Position numbers and translations under genes: made by a program | In this document: one piece after another, positions 1-9,455 of the stretch | Layout: every line of letters begins with the position of its first letter | How positions within the stretch are numbered: the first letter of the stretch is position 1 | The notes under the pieces: generated by a model | Told to the model about the DNA's origin: nothing | Database searches by the model: none | The model's input: the letters and a program-made list of their open reading frames with translations, nothing else | Source of the DNA: Rhizobiales bacterium SYSU XM002 | GTDB lineage: Bacteria; Pseudomonadota; Alphaproteobacteria; Rhizobiales; Beijerinckiaceae | Length of the DNA: 64,000 nt | Assembly: GCA_009846685.1 (NCBI GenBank) | Contig: VWVY01000001.1 | Span: 124,001 to 188,000 of the forward strand | Direction of reading: 5' to 3'

Positions 1-95
1 GGAAGCGAAGGCGCCGCCGAGCAGGGTTGGGAAAACCCGTTGCGAGGGATTGGCCCGAGGATGACCGGTCCGGTCGCCTTCGGAGGTAGTTCACC

Positions 96-2189
96 TCACC
101 CCTGCGCCTTTACCTTCTGGCGATAGGCGTGCAGCAGCGGTTCAGTGTAGCCGTTCGGCTGCGAAACACCCTCGAAGACCAGCGCGCGCGCAGCCTGATA
201 CGCGAGAGAGGTGGCCTCGTTCCCGGACATTGGCTTGTAGAGCGGATCGCCCGCGTTCTGGCCATCGACCTTCTTCGCCATGCGGGCGAAAGCGGCATCG
301 ACCTGCTCTTTCGCGCAGATGCCGTGCAGCAGCCAGTTCGCCATGTGCTGCGAGGAGATGCGCAGCGTCGCGCGGTCTTCCATCAGGCCGATATCGTGGA
401 TATCCGGCACCTTGGAGCAGCCGACGCCCTGATCCACCCAGCGCACAACATAACCGAGGATACCCTGTGCGTTGTTGTCGAGTTCGGCGGTGATTTCCTC
501 ACTCGACCAGTTCTTGCCCAGTGCCAGCGGGATTGTCAGGAGGGCGGAAAGCGGGGCGACCGCCTCGGCGGCGCGCTCCTTCTGGCGGGCATAGACATCG
601 ACCTGGTGATAATGCGTCGCGTGCAGGGTCGCGGCGGTAGGCGAGGGTACCCACGCAGTTGTTGCGCCGGTTTTCGGATGGCCGATCTTCTGGGCTAGCA
701 TGTCGTTCATGCGGTCCGGCGCGGCCCACATGCCCTTGCCGATCTGGGCCTTGCCCGAGAGCCCGCACGCAAGCCCGATCTGGACGTTCCGATCCTCGTA
801 GGAGGTGATCCACGACGAGGTTTTCATGTCACCCTTGCGGATCATCGGGCCGGCCTGCATCGAGGTGTGCATCTCATCGCCGGTGCGATCGAGGAAGCCG
901 GTGTTGATGAAGACGATCCGGTCCTTCACCGAATGGATGCAGGCGGCGAGGTTGGCGGACGTGCGGCGTTCCTCGTCCATCACGCCGACCTTCAGCGAGT
1001 GGCGCGGGAGGCCGATGAGATCCTCGATCGCGTCGAAAAGGTCGTTGGTGAAGGCCGCTTCCGCTGGGCCGTGCATCTTCGGCTTGACGATATAGACATT
1101 GCCGTTGCGCGAGTTGCCGCGCTTGCCCTTGATATCGTGCAGGGCGATCAGCGAGGTCACGATGCCATCGAGAATGCCCTCGGGGGCTTCCGATCCGTCG
1201 GCGAGCAGCACGGCGGGGTTGGTCATCAGGTGACCGACGTTGCGCACGAAGAGGAGAGAGCGGCCCGGCAAGCTGATGGTCTTGCCCTCGGGCGTCGTGT
1301 AAGTGCGATCCGCGTTGAGCTTGCGGGTCATCATCTTGCCGCCCTTCTCGAAGGTATCTTCGAGGGAGCCGTCCATCAGGCCGAGCCAGTTCGAATAGGC
1401 CGCGACCTTGTCCTCTGCATCGACGGCGGCGACTGAGTCTTCAAGATCGACGATGGTCGTCAGCGCGCTTTCGAGGATGACATCCGCCAGGCCAGCCGGA
1501 TCGTCCTTGCCGATGCGGTGGGTCTTGTCGATCACGAGCTCGATGTGCAGACCGTTGTTCCTGAATACGAAGTTCGCGCCGTTCATGCCGACGAAGCGCT
1601 CGGGGTTCGCAAGCTGCGGCTGTCCGCCGGTCCAGTTGGTCCAGGAGCCGGTGGCGAGCGGGAGCGCCTTGTCGAGGAAGGCTTTCGCCCAGGCGATCAC
1701 CTTCGCGCCGCGCTCCACGCTGTAGGGGCCGGCAACCGGCGGCTCGATGGCATCGGTGCCATAGAGCGCGTCGTAAAGGCTGCCCCAGCGCGCGTTGGCG
1801 GCGTTGAGCACGAAGCGGGCGTTGAGCACCGGCACCACGAGCTGCGGACCGGCGGAGGAGGCGATTTCCGCGTCGACGTTCGAGGTGCCGACCTTGAACG
1901 GCGCCGGCTCCGGCACGAGGTAGCCGATCCCGCGTAGAAAGGCCTCGTATTCCGCGCCATCGACCGGCTTGCCGGCGCGCGCCTTGTGCCACGCGTCGAT
2001 CTTGGCCTGAAGGTCATCGCGGAGCGCGAGAAGCTCGCGGTTCTTCGGCGCGAAACGCGCAAAAATATCGCTCGCGCCCTTCCAGAAGGCTTCGGCGGAG
2101 AGGCCGGTCGCAGGGAGAACCTTGGTGTCGATGAAATCCGCAAGTTCAACGGCGACCTTGAGCCCGGCCTTGTCGATCCGCTTTGTCAT
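96..2189 (-). CDS. glcB: Malate synthase G
   Basis: This gene encodes a 697-residue cytoplasmic malate synthase of the monomeric G isoform, which condenses glyoxylate with acetyl-CoA to give malate. Visible motifs are [10 protein letters not shown] with the substrate-binding arginine, [10 protein letters not shown] and [11 protein letters not shown] with the Mg-binding glutamate and aspartate, and [13 protein letters not shown] with the catalytic aspartate. The length is close to the roughly 720 residues usual for the family. It has its own upstream gap of about 120 bases, so it may have its own promoter. No isocitrate lyase or glycolate oxidase gene is nearby. The identification is firm. Confidence 0.97.
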   Translation of the reverse strand: MTKRIDKAGLKVAVELADFIDTKVLPATGLSAEAFWKGASDIFARFAPKNRELLALRDDLQAKIDAWHKARAGKPVDGAEYEAFLRGIGYLVPEPAPFKVGTSNVDAEIASSAGPQLVVPVLNARFVLNAANARWGSLYDALYGTDAIEPPVAGPYSVERGAKVIAWAKAFLDKALPLATGSWTNWTGGQPQLANPERFVGMNGANFVFRNNGLHIELVIDKTHRIGKDDPAGLADVILESALTTIVDLEDSVAAVDAEDKVAAYSNWLGLMDGSLEDTFEKGGKMMTRKLNADRTYTTPEGKTISLPGRSLLFVRNVGHLMTNPAVLLADGSEAPEGILDGIVTSLIALHDIKGKRGNSRNGNVYIVKPKMHGPAEAAFTNDLFDAIEDLIGLPRHSLKVGVMDEERRTSANLAACIHSVKDRIVFINTGFLDRTGDEMHTSMQAGPMIRKGDMKTSSWITSYEDRNVQIGLACGLSGKAQIGKGMWAAPDRMNDMLAQKIGHPKTGATTAWVPSPTAATLHATHYHQVDVYARQKERAAEAVAPLSALLTIPLALGKNWSSEEITAELDNNAQGILGYVVRWVDQGVGCSKVPDIHDIGLMEDRATLRISSQHMANWLLHGICAKEQVDAAFARMAKKVDGQNAGDPLYKPMSGNEATSLAYQAARALVFEGVSQPNGYTEPLLHAYRQKVKAQG

Positions 2190-2311
2190 GCTGCATCCCC
2201 CGTATGTAGCCAGCCTTGTATGGTTGACGGGGGTCTTAGCCGAACTCGGCAGAACCTCAAAGTCGATATAATCTCAAAGATTGTTGCCGTTGAAGAAAGA
2301 ATGTTCCGGCA

Positions 2312-2617
2312 TCAGTCCTCGCATTCCCCGCCGTAAACGTGGTCCAGCACAACCCACCCGCGCTTTGGTTTCGATTTGTCTTCGCTGCGCGGGTTCCATT
2401 GAACATGTACCCAGCCGCCGCGATCCGGCGAATTCCGGACCTGCTTGATCATCCCGCCGGGTGGCATCCGGGCAATGATCTTCGACTTGGGATCGGGCTT
2501 CTCGTGCAGGGCTGCGGGGCTTTCGGGACGTTCCGGGATGTAGCAGTTGAACGCCTGCGCGGCAGGCGCCGCAATGAGCAGGAGAAGCGCGGTGAGAGCA
2601 GTCCGTCGTATTGTCAT
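2312..2617 (-). CDS. Secreted SH3-like domain protein (first of a tandem pair)
   Basis: This is a small protein of about 101 residues with an N-terminal signal peptide ending near AAPAAQA. The mature part resembles a bacterial SH3 fold (ALHEKPDPKSKIIARMPPG, then RGWVVLD and a terminal Cys-containing tail). I chose the ATG at 2617 rather than the one at 2638 because an AGGAA sits 7 bases upstream and the longer start would overlap the preceding gene. It lies 11 bases after a paralogous gene, so the two are probably co-transcribed and came from duplication. The role is unknown; a periplasmic or cell-wall binding role is only inferred. Confidence 0.75.
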   Translation of the reverse strand: MTIRRTALTALLLLIAAPAAQAFNCYIPERPESPAALHEKPDPKSKIIARMPPGGMIKQVRNSPDRGGWVHVQWNPRSEDKSKPKRGWVVLDHVYGGECED

Positions 2618-2628
2618 GAGCCCGTTCC

Positions 2629-2973
2629 TCAGCCGCATTCGTCAAACACGGAACCATGCGCCCAGCCGCGACGCACCTTTTCGTAACCCGGATCGCCCGG
2701 ATTGGGCATCTCAACGCCGGGAAAATGGGCGATACGGAACCATTTTCCCTGTTTTATGACCTTGCCGTTCTTCAGTTCCATATCGACGATCTCGCCGGGG
2801 AGCATCTTCACGATCATCTTGCCATCGCGCGACGGTTTCTCGCGCAATGCAGCAAAGCCGTCGCTGGTCTTCATCACGGTACAGACGGTGAACTGCTCGG
2901 CGCGGGCGCTGGCAAGCCCTGCGGCGAGCAGGAATGTGGCGGCGGTGGCCAGTTTGAAGGCGAAGCGGGGCAT
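2629..2973 (-). CDS. Secreted SH3-like domain protein (second of a tandem pair)
   Basis: This is a protein of about 114 residues with a signal peptide (FAFKLATAATFLLAAG, cleavage near ASARA) and an SH3-like mature domain. It aligns with its downstream neighbour over ALREKPSRDGKMIVKMLPGE and the C-terminal RGW...ECG. The ATG at 2973 is preceded by GGGAGG at good distance, which is better than the ATG at 2991. Pairing with the next gene suggests duplication. Function is not recognised. Confidence 0.75.
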   Translation of the reverse strand: MPRFAFKLATAATFLLAAGLASARAEQFTVCTVMKTSDGFAALREKPSRDGKMIVKMLPGEIVDMELKNGKVIKQGKWFRIAHFPGVEMPNPGDPGYEKVRRGWAHGSVFDECG

Positions 2974-3089
2974 AAGAGGTCCTCCCTGCAAGGCAGGTGA
3001 AGTCTAACGGAAGATGTTGATACTGAACAGGTATTCTGTAAGGGGACGATCGGGGTGGCTTCTAGGCCGCCGTTGCCTGCGTTTCGGTG

Positions 3090-3108
3090 CGTCACCGCAC
3101 CGGTGACG
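3090..3108 (-). terminator. Hairpin just after the ABC permease gene
   Basis: An 8-bp perfect stem (CGTCACCG/CGGTGACG) with a 3-base loop lies about 5 bases beyond the stop codon of the upstream permease gene on the minus strand. There is no T run, so it may be a Rho-assisted 3' end or an mRNA-stabilising stem rather than a true intrinsic terminator. Confidence 0.45.
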
Positions 3109-3112
3109 GCGA

Positions 3113-3928
3113 CTAGTGTCCGACCTTGCTGAGCACGTCCGCACGCAGGAAGCGCTCGACGAAGAGCATGAACAGAACCGACGGCACGAGCAGGATCAAC
3201 GCCGTGATGGATGCGATCTGATAGTTGCCACCCATCGAGGCGTTGTAGAGCAGCAGGGGTAGCGTCGAGACCTGCGGCACGCCGACGAAAAAGGTTCCGG
3301 TAAATTCGTCAAGCGATTCCAGGAACACGAAAATCGCCGAGGCGATGATGCCCGGCAGCGCGAGCGGAAGCGTGATCGTGAAGAACGCGCGCAGGGGAGA
3401 GGCACCCATGTTGCGGGCGGCAAGTTCGAGGTCGCGATCGACCGCCGCGAAGGCCGCTGCCGCGATCCAGACCGCATACACGAGGCCATGCGCCGCATGG
3501 ACGAGCACGACGCCGCCGACGGTACCCGTCAACCCGAGCTGGTAGAAGATCCGGGCGACGTTGATGTAGATTGCGACCGAGGGAAACGCCTGCGGCAGCA
3601 GGAACAGAATCATGATCGCGGCGCGCATCGGCAGCTTCAGCCGTGCCAGTGCGTAGCCCGCGGGAATGGCGAGCGCGAGCGAGACCGCGACTGTCAGCAG
3701 CGCGATCCAGATGCTCGTCATCAGCGAGGCCATCGCATCGCCGGTCGGCCGGAATACGACCTCCCAGTAGCGCAGACCATAGGTCACCGGCAGCTTGAAC
3801 GGCGTATACCAGCGCTCCGCGACCGACCACAGCGCAAGATTGGTCAGCGGGCCGAAGATCGCGAAGGCAAACAGCGCCAGCGCGAAAACCTTCAGGACGG
3901 CCACGGGGAGGGCGCGCAGGGTCGTCAT
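3113..3928 (-). CDS. ABC transporter inner-membrane permease (PotC/PhnV-like)
   Basis: This is a 271-residue polytopic permease with about six hydrophobic segments and the BPD-type EAA-like loop (AARNMGASPLRAFFTITLPLALPG). It is the second permease of a type I importer. Its start overlaps the end of the upstream permease gene by four bases (ATGA), so the two are translationally coupled. The family fits spermidine/putrescine, 2-aminoethylphosphonate or iron importers; the substrate cannot be read from the sequence. Confidence 0.9.
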   Translation of the reverse strand: MTTLRALPVAVLKVFALALFAFAIFGPLTNLALWSVAERWYTPFKLPVTYGLRYWEVVFRPTGDAMASLMTSIWIALLTVAVSLALAIPAGYALARLKLPMRAAIMILFLLPQAFPSVAIYINVARIFYQLGLTGTVGGVVLVHAAHGLVYAVWIAAAAFAAVDRDLELAARNMGASPLRAFFTITLPLALPGIIASAIFVFLESLDEFTGTFFVGVPQVSTLPLLLYNASMGGNYQIASITALILLVPSVLFMLFVERFLRADVLSKVGH

Positions 3929-4761
3929 CGTCCGCCCTCGGCGTGCTGGCGCAGGTTATGGCGGAGGTAGATCCACGCGACGATGGCGGTGATGCCGTAG
4001 GAGATGACGCCGAGCGCGTTTGCGGTCGGGTAGTCGCCATAGGCGTTGATGCGGAAGGCCATGTCGACAGTCAGCATGGTCGGCTGCGAGCCCGCGACCA
4101 TCATTGGTACCGAGAGCACGGAGAGCATGGTCACGAAGGAGAGTACCAGCGCGACCAGCAATGTCTGGCCGACCTGTGGCAACACGATCTCGATCAGGCA
4201 CCGGAGCCGCGACGCGCCGAGATTGCGCCCCGCCTCGACGGTGGAGCGGTCGATCGATGCCATCGCGCCCGCCAGCATCAGGATTACGAACGGCGCCTGC
4301 TTCCAGACGAACGTGATGACGATGCCGCGCCAATCGAGAAAGCTGGTCGTCATCGAAGGGTCGAGCACGCCGAGGCTGACCAGCGTGTTGTTCATCATGC
4401 CGTTCTTTGCCAGAAACGTGCGCATGCACTGGCCCGCGACGATGAACGGAATGAACAGCGGCCAGCGATAGAGTTGCTTCAGCACCGCCACCAGCCACCC
4501 GGTCTCGCTGAGCGTGAGGACGCCTGCGATGGCGATCGAGATCACCGCGATCAGCAGGGTCGAAAGGCCGATGATCAGCAGCGTGAAAACGATGTCGTTG
4601 GAATAAAGCTCGAACGCCTTGCGGAAATGCGCGAGCGAGAAGTCACCGTTGAGCGTGAAGGCCGCCATCAGCGAATGGCCAAGCGGCCAAAGAAACAGCG
4701 CCGCCACCAGCGCGAGCGCCGGAGCCACCAGCAAAAGGCCGAAGAGCGAGGGGCGGGGCAT
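3925..4761 (-). CDS. ABC transporter inner-membrane permease (PotB/PhnU-like)
   Basis: This is a permease of about 278 residues with six predicted membrane segments and an EAA-type coupling loop (EAGRNLGASRLRCLIEIVLPQ). It would pair with the following permease in the same importer. I prefer the ATG at 4761 (MPRPSLFG); the longer alternative at 4782 is a TTG without a ribosome-binding site. A hairpin separates it from the binding-protein gene upstream in the operon. Confidence 0.88.
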   Translation of the reverse strand: MPRPSLFGLLLVAPALALVAALFLWPLGHSLMAAFTLNGDFSLAHFRKAFELYSNDIVFTLLIIGLSTLLIAVISIAIAGVLTLSETGWLVAVLKQLYRWPLFIPFIVAGQCMRTFLAKNGMMNNTLVSLGVLDPSMTTSFLDWRGIVITFVWKQAPFVILMLAGAMASIDRSTVEAGRNLGASRLRCLIEIVLPQVGQTLLVALVLSFVTMLSVLSVPMMVAGSQPTMLTVDMAFRINAYGDYPTANALGVISYGITAIVAWIYLRHNLRQHAEGGR

Positions 4762-4795
4762 GATTTCAGTGAGGTATGGCAAAAAGGGAAGAAAT

Positions 4796-4819
4796 GCCTC
4801 CCGCCCGAAAGCGGGAGGC
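4796..4819 (-). terminator. Intercistronic hairpin between binding-protein and permease genes
   Basis: A perfect 9-bp stem (GCCTCCCGC/GCGGGAGGC) with a 6-base loop is followed on the minus strand by a T-rich tract. It sits between the solute-binding protein gene and the first permease gene, a place where partial terminators or RNA-stabilising stems commonly raise binding-protein output above permease output. Confidence 0.6.
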
Positions 4820-4826
4820 CGTTGAT

Positions 4827-5969
4827 TCAGTTTACGACCTTCTTCTCGTAAGACTCGAGAATATCATTGAAATACGGGGCGATCGGGAACGGTTTCGCGT
4901 TCTTGGAGAGATCATCCGGCGTCAGGTCCGAGAAGAGCTTCTTCCAGGTGGCGTCATCGAGCTTGCCTTCGAGGTGCTTGGCGTCGATGCCCGGATACCA
5001 GTTGAATTTCTTGACGATGCCATCGGCCTGCACCTGCGGCGAGGTCGCCATCGCGATGAACTTGGCGGCGAGTTCCGCCTGCGCGGCCTTCGCCGGCACG
5101 GCGTAATACATCGGCTGGCCCGGCATGCCCGGCGAAAGAAGCTTCAGCTTCATCGTCGGCGGCAGCTTGCCGTCGTTCATCCAGGTGTAGAACATATCGA
5201 CCCACACCGGCCCCATCGCGATTTCGCCGCGGTTGAGCATGTCGAGCGTGCCGGCATTGCCGGGCGTGATGACGGCATTCTGATTGAAGGCCTTGAGCTC
5301 GGCGAGCGCGGCTTCCCAGCTTGCCTTGGTCGCCGCCTCATAGGGGCCCTTGATCAGCTTCTCGGCGTCGCCGCCGAAGGCGTAGACCCAGCCGGCCGTG
5401 AAGGCGACGCCCGACATGCCGCCCTTGATGCCGTTGTAGCCGAATTTCTTCGGGTTGGCCTTCACCCACTCGCGCAGGTCGGCGTAGGTCGCGGGCGGGG
5501 CCTTCACCATGTCGGGGTTGTAGGCGATCGCGGTCTGCGACTGGAACATCGGCATCACGAAGCCGTCGACATTGGTGCCGAGCGCGTTCGAGGCCGTGGG
5601 GGAGGTGACGAGCGCGCCGGTCGCGATTTTCTCGCGATACTTCGCCAGCAACCCTTCCGAGACCATCTGGCCGGACATCTTTTGGTGTGCGACGATGACG
5701 TCGAAATCCCACTTGTCGGCGTTGGCGGCCTTCTGGGCCGAGAGCTTCTCGTAGATCTTCTGCGAGCCGGAATCGCCCGGCCCCGTGCCGACGGCGACGA
5801 CCTTCACGCCGGGATTGGCTTTCTCGAACATCGGCCCGAGAAAATCCTTGATGTAATCGACCATGTTCTGATCGCCGGCGGTGGCGACATTGAGCGTCTG
5901 TGCAAGGGCCGTGGCGGGAAGCGTCAAACTGGCGGCGAGCGCCAAGGCAATCTTGAGTTTGGTGGACAT
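4827..5969 (-). CDS. ABC transporter periplasmic solute-binding protein (family 1)
   Basis: This is a 380-residue exported binding protein. The N-terminus MSTKLKIALALAASLTLPAT followed by ALAQ is a classic signal peptide, and the mature protein starts TLNVATAGDQN. Sequence layout (DVIVAHQKM, AIAYNPDMVKAPPATYADL, FIAMATSPQVQADGI) fits extracellular solute-binding proteins of the polyamine/iron/thiamine cluster. It feeds the two permeases downstream and the ATPase upstream. Substrate is unknown. Confidence 0.9.
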   Translation of the reverse strand: MSTKLKIALALAASLTLPATALAQTLNVATAGDQNMVDYIKDFLGPMFEKANPGVKVVAVGTGPGDSGSQKIYEKLSAQKAANADKWDFDVIVAHQKMSGQMVSEGLLAKYREKIATGALVTSPTASNALGTNVDGFVMPMFQSQTAIAYNPDMVKAPPATYADLREWVKANPKKFGYNGIKGGMSGVAFTAGWVYAFGGDAEKLIKGPYEAATKASWEAALAELKAFNQNAVITPGNAGTLDMLNRGEIAMGPVWVDMFYTWMNDGKLPPTMKLKLLSPGMPGQPMYYAVPAKAAQAELAAKFIAMATSPQVQADGIVKKFNWYPGIDAKHLEGKLDDATWKKLFSDLTPDDLSKNAKPFPIAPYFNDILESYEKKVVN

Positions 5970-6067
5970 CGGCTTGGTTCTCCGAATGGCACTTTCCGGA
6001 CGGGGAGCGACCGGGACATGCGGTTGACGACAGATGCCGGCGGAAGGGCCGGCAGGGGGTCTGCAGG

Positions 6068-7162
6068 TCAGGCGGAAGGCATCCCGGCGGGGAAGACATG
6101 CATCTCCTCCGTCGGAATCAGGAGCTCGATCGCCTCGCCGGGGTTGGCGCGGCGTTCGTCGTCGACGAGGAAGCGCCCGGCCGGTGTCTCGACCTCATAG
6201 CGATAGACACCGCCGGGATAGCTCGATTGCGTGATGCGCCCGGCAAGCCGCAGGCCCGCCCGTGTGCTGCCGGCGCCGAAATGCACGGCGTTGGCGCGGA
6301 AATGGATGATGCAATCGCCTTCGACGCGCCGCGCCGCCGGCATCCGCGTTTCGCCGCCGTTCGGCAGGCGGATCGCCAAGGCTTCGCCGTCGAGCCGTGC
6401 CTCGCCAGCGATCACATTGTCCGCGCCGAGAAAGGCGGCGACGAAAGGCGAGTTTGGTGCGCGATAGACCTCCTCCGGCGATCCTTTTTGAAGCACGCGG
6501 CCGGCATCGAGGATGACGATTTCGTCGGCCATCGTCATCGCCTCTTCCTGATCGTGCGTCACATGGATCGCGGTCAGGCCGAGGCGACGGTGCAGGCTCT
6601 TCAGTTCGTGCCGCATCGCGAGGCGGATCTTGGCATCGAGGTTCGAGAGCGGCTCATCGAGCAGCAGCACCGGCGGATCAACGGCAAGCGCGCGCCCGAG
6701 CGCGACGCGCTGGCGCTGCCCGCCGGAAAGCGCGGTTACCTTGCGGCTTTCATAGCCAGCAAGACCAAGGATCGAGAGAACGGATGTGACCTTGGCGTCG
6801 ATCTCGGCGCGGCTCGCGCCCCGCAGCTTGAGGCCGTAACCGATGTTCTGATGCACGCTCATGTGCGGCCAGAGCGCGTAGGACTGGAACACCATCGCCA
6901 TCCCCCGCTTCTCTGGTGGCAGGCGGGCGATATCTTCCCCGCCGAGCAGGATCGAACCGGATTCCACGGGAACGAAGCCGCTAAGCGCCCGCAACAGGGT
7001 GGTCTTGCCGCAGCCGGACGAACCAAGCAGAGCGGTGAAGCTGCCGGGCGCGAAATCGAGGCTGACGCCATGCAACACCCGGGTGCCGCCGTAGGCGACC
7101 TTCAGATCGCGCACCGCGATGCCGATGCCGCCTCCGGGCGGCTGGCGAGCCTCCGTGATCAA
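6068..7162 (-). CDS. ABC transporter ATP-binding protein (PotA-like, TOBE domain)
   Basis: This is the roughly 364-residue ATPase of the importer. The Walker A motif is GSSGCGKT, the signature is LSGGQRQR and Walker B is VLLLDEPLSNLDA; a C-terminal TOBE-type regulatory domain follows. I place the start at a TTG at 7162 because AGGAGG lies 7 bases upstream. An ATG start at 7213 would begin inside the palindromic operator and give an unusual N-terminus. It is the first gene of the importer operon (ATPase, binding protein, permease, permease). Confidence 0.9.
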   Translation of the reverse strand: MITEARQPPGGGIGIAVRDLKVAYGGTRVLHGVSLDFAPGSFTALLGSSGCGKTTLLRALSGFVPVESGSILLGGEDIARLPPEKRGMAMVFQSYALWPHMSVHQNIGYGLKLRGASRAEIDAKVTSVLSILGLAGYESRKVTALSGGQRQRVALGRALAVDPPVLLLDEPLSNLDAKIRLAMRHELKSLHRRLGLTAIHVTHDQEEAMTMADEIVILDAGRVLQKGSPEEVYRAPNSPFVAAFLGADNVIAGEARLDGEALAIRLPNGGETRMPAARRVEGDCIIHFRANAVHFGAGSTRAGLRLAGRITQSSYPGGVYRYEVETPAGRFLVDDERRANPGEAIELLIPTEEMHVFPAGMPSA

Positions 7163-7193
7163 GACGTTGCCTCCTGCATCGTTGTTATGGAAT

Positions 7194-7215
7194 ATTTGGA
7201 ATTTATGTTCCAAAT
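7194..7215. promoter_or_regulatory. IclR-like palindromic operator upstream of the ABC operon
   Basis: Perfect 8-bp inverted arms (ATTTGGAA and TTCCAAAT) are separated by 6 bases, with further GGAAT/ATTCC symmetry outside (7189-7218). The TGGAA...TTCCA core resembles sites bound by IclR-family regulators. It lies about 30-55 bases upstream of the ATPase start and in the intergenic region shared with the divergent phosphoesterase gene. No IclR-family gene is in this window. Confidence 0.55.
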
Positions 7216-7279
7216 TCCGATGCTATAGAATAAATTTATCGCCACCTCGCGCTTTGTGCAATCGCTTTGTAACGCCCTG

Positions 7280-7810
7280 ATGACACCCGACCTGAGATCT
7301 TACTGGCTGCTCGCCTCGGAAGAGGACGAGGCCTTGCTGTCCGCAGAGATCGCGCGGCTGGCCGCACGTCACGACGCGCCGGTCTTCCGGCCGCATCTCA
7401 CGCTGCTCGGCGATATCGCCCGCGTTCCCGTTCCGGATGTTGCGATGACCCGCGCTATTGCCGGCGAGGTGATGCCGTTCGCGCTACCGGTTGCGGATAT
7501 CGTGACGGGAGAGAGTTATTTCCGCTCGTTCTATGTCGCGTTCGATTTCTCGCCGGCGCTGCTGACGCTCCGCGCAGCGACCTGCGGGCTATGCGACACG
7601 GAGGACGCGGGCTTTGTTCCGCATGTCTCGTTGCTCTATGGGCCGGTCGAGCCGGCTGCAAAGGCAGCAAGCGCCGTCGAAACCCGCGCGCGTCTGAAGC
7701 AGCGAATGATCCGGTTCGATCGTGTCGCGCTGACAAATTCCGCCAATGACGTGCCCATTGACGCGTGGCAATGCCTTGAGATCGTCCCGCTCGGTCGAGC
7801 GCGTAACTGA
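7280..7810 (+). CDS. 2H phosphoesterase, 2'-5' RNA ligase / cyclic phosphodiesterase-like
   Basis: This is a protein of about 176 residues with the two H-x-[ST] motifs of the 2H phosphoesterase superfamily (RPHLTLLGD near residue 42 and VPHVSLLYG near residue 115). The spacing and length fit the cyclic nucleotide phosphodiesterase-like or RNA ligase-like members. I chose the ATG at 7280 (MTPDLRSYW) over 7256 because the protein core starts there; no strong ribosome-binding site is seen. The cellular substrate is not known. Confidence 0.75.
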   Translation: MTPDLRSYWLLASEEDEALLSAEIARLAARHDAPVFRPHLTLLGDIARVPVPDVAMTRAIAGEVMPFALPVADIVTGESYFRSFYVAFDFSPALLTLRAATCGLCDTEDAGFVPHVSLLYGPVEPAAKAASAVETRARLKQRMIRFDRVALTNSANDVPIDAWQCLEIVPLGRARN

Positions 7811-7820
7811 CAGGGTTGTA

Positions 7821-9269
7821 TCAAGCAGCGTCGCGCGGTGCGTCGTTACGGGCAGCGACAGGCTGCCGCCGCAAATAGACGTGCGAGGGCAAAAGGTCCG
7901 GAACGCTCGTTCCGTTCAAGACAAGGCCGGCGTGCTTCCTAAGGCGCGCCAGTTCCGCCGCGCCGAGCATCATCGCGAAAAGCGGCAGCCAGGCGAGGCG
8001 TCCCTGGTAGCGGTGATTGGGATTGGAAAGCGCGCCACAGACGATCGCATTGCCGACGAGTACCAGAAAGACCAAACCGATCGCGCCGGGCACGGCGCGG
8101 CTTCCCATTTGCCAGGCGAACCAACCGAGCGCGGCCATGCCGGCCAGCGCGAACCAGTAGAGGAGATTGTCGCGGAGCGCATAAGGTCCGAACTCGATAT
8201 GACGCTGCTGCCGCGCGCGCCGGAATTCCTCCAGGAAACGCGGGTAAAATTGCGCAATCGGCTTTTCGAGATGCCAGAACATCGGACGGATGCCATCGCC
8301 GGTCTCGACCATCCCGAACTGGTTGAACGCCGCCGCGCCGAGGCGGGCCGCAGTCTCGCCGGGATAGCGGCGCAGGATCTCGCCGACGACGAACTCGGCT
8401 TCCTTCTTGTGAACCTCGCTCTTCCAGCCACCGAGATCGTGGAACGGTCCGAAGGTGTTCCAGAGGTAGGCGTTGGCCGTGGCCGGCAGCGTATTGCGAT
8501 GTGGGCAGAGGAAGGACGCACGTTGGTTCTGCGGGCAGACGTCGTCGAGATAAGTCTTCACGAGACCCATCTCCAGGAGCAGCGCCATCCGGAGATTGGC
8601 TGCGTTCTGAAGTAGGAACACGCGGCCCGTGGTCACATAGTTGGCCGACATCGCCGTCATCATCGACAGCGTCAGTGCCGCCACCAGGTCGCGGACGCGG
8701 ATGAAGCGGAGTTGCGGCCAGAAACGTCCGGCGATCCGGGCCGCGACCACGCAGATGACAAGGCCACAGATGACCGCGATGTGGCTGACATGAAAGGCCA
8801 TGCCCAACGCGGTTAGCCCGATGAGGAGGAAGCGCGGCAGGATCGGCAGCGGGCGCCCGCAGGCCAGCGCGATGGCGCCGATGAAAACGGCACCGGTCAG
8901 TGAATCCGCCATCACCTGGCTGACATACCAGGAAAGCCCAGTCAGCGCGCTGAGGACCGCGACACCGGCGACCAACCACATTCGGTTGATATTGGGAATA
9001 AGGGCCGTAGCCGACAGCCAAAAAATGCCGGTGACCATCGCCGCCTGCGCGATGATCGTCGGCCAGGGACTGCCACCGAAGCGCGCAAGCCACTGGAACC
9101 AGCCATAGGGCGCGGTGCGGAACACCGGCATCTCGCCCGTGAACGGCTGCACGAGATAGTCGACGCTATCGTAGTAGAAGAGGGGCGCGCCGTTCCAGAA
9201 TGCTGGCCAAATGAGCATGGCCGTCATGATGATGAACGCGCTGACATTGCCGATACGGGTCGTCAACAA
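7821..9269 (-). CDS. Polytopic membrane protein, possibly GT-C-like
   Basis: This is a protein of about 482 residues with many hydrophobic segments and few recognisable domain motifs. An acidic pair in the first extracytoplasmic loop (FYYDSVDYL) recalls GT-C membrane glycosyltransferases, but this is weak. I place the start at a TTG at 9269 preceded by GGGGGAAA; an ATG at 9413 would add 48 arginine-rich, non-membrane-like residues. It follows the GH5 glycosidase gene on the same strand and may belong to a polysaccharide function. Confidence 0.6.
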   Translation of the reverse strand: MLTTRIGNVSAFIIMTAMLIWPAFWNGAPLFYYDSVDYLVQPFTGEMPVFRTAPYGWFQWLARFGGSPWPTIIAQAAMVTGIFWLSATALIPNINRMWLVAGVAVLSALTGLSWYVSQVMADSLTGAVFIGAIALACGRPLPILPRFLLIGLTALGMAFHVSHIAVICGLVICVVAARIAGRFWPQLRFIRVRDLVAALTLSMMTAMSANYVTTGRVFLLQNAANLRMALLLEMGLVKTYLDDVCPQNQRASFLCPHRNTLPATANAYLWNTFGPFHDLGGWKSEVHKKEAEFVVGEILRRYPGETAARLGAAAFNQFGMVETGDGIRPMFWHLEKPIAQFYPRFLEEFRRARQQRHIEFGPYALRDNLLYWFALAGMAALGWFAWQMGSRAVPGAIGLVFLVLVGNAIVCGALSNPNHRYQGRLAWLPLFAMMLGAAELARLRKHAGLVLNGTSVPDLLPSHVYLRRQPVAARNDAPRDAA

Positions 9270-9455
9270 TCCATTTCCCCCGGATGGCAAGAACAGCGTC
9301 TGGCCAGCGAATTGATCCCGCGCTCTTCCCGGCAGCGTTCTTCCGCTTCCAAAACCCGCGCTCCGGCGCAAAGTCAAGGGAGCAGAAAGACATATCGGGA
9401 CGAACGCGAGCACGTCATAAGCCCGAACTCATGAACCGCGGATTGACGGAATGAA

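Noticed and set aside
63-75. GACCGGTCCGGTC palindrome downstream of malate synthase as a terminator
   Set aside because: The symmetry leaves only a one-base loop and no T run follows, so a terminator cannot be supported.
4776-6200. A 474-codon plus-strand frame across the ABC binding-protein gene
   Set aside because: It covers a gene with a signal peptide and family motifs on the other strand; composition is shadow-like.
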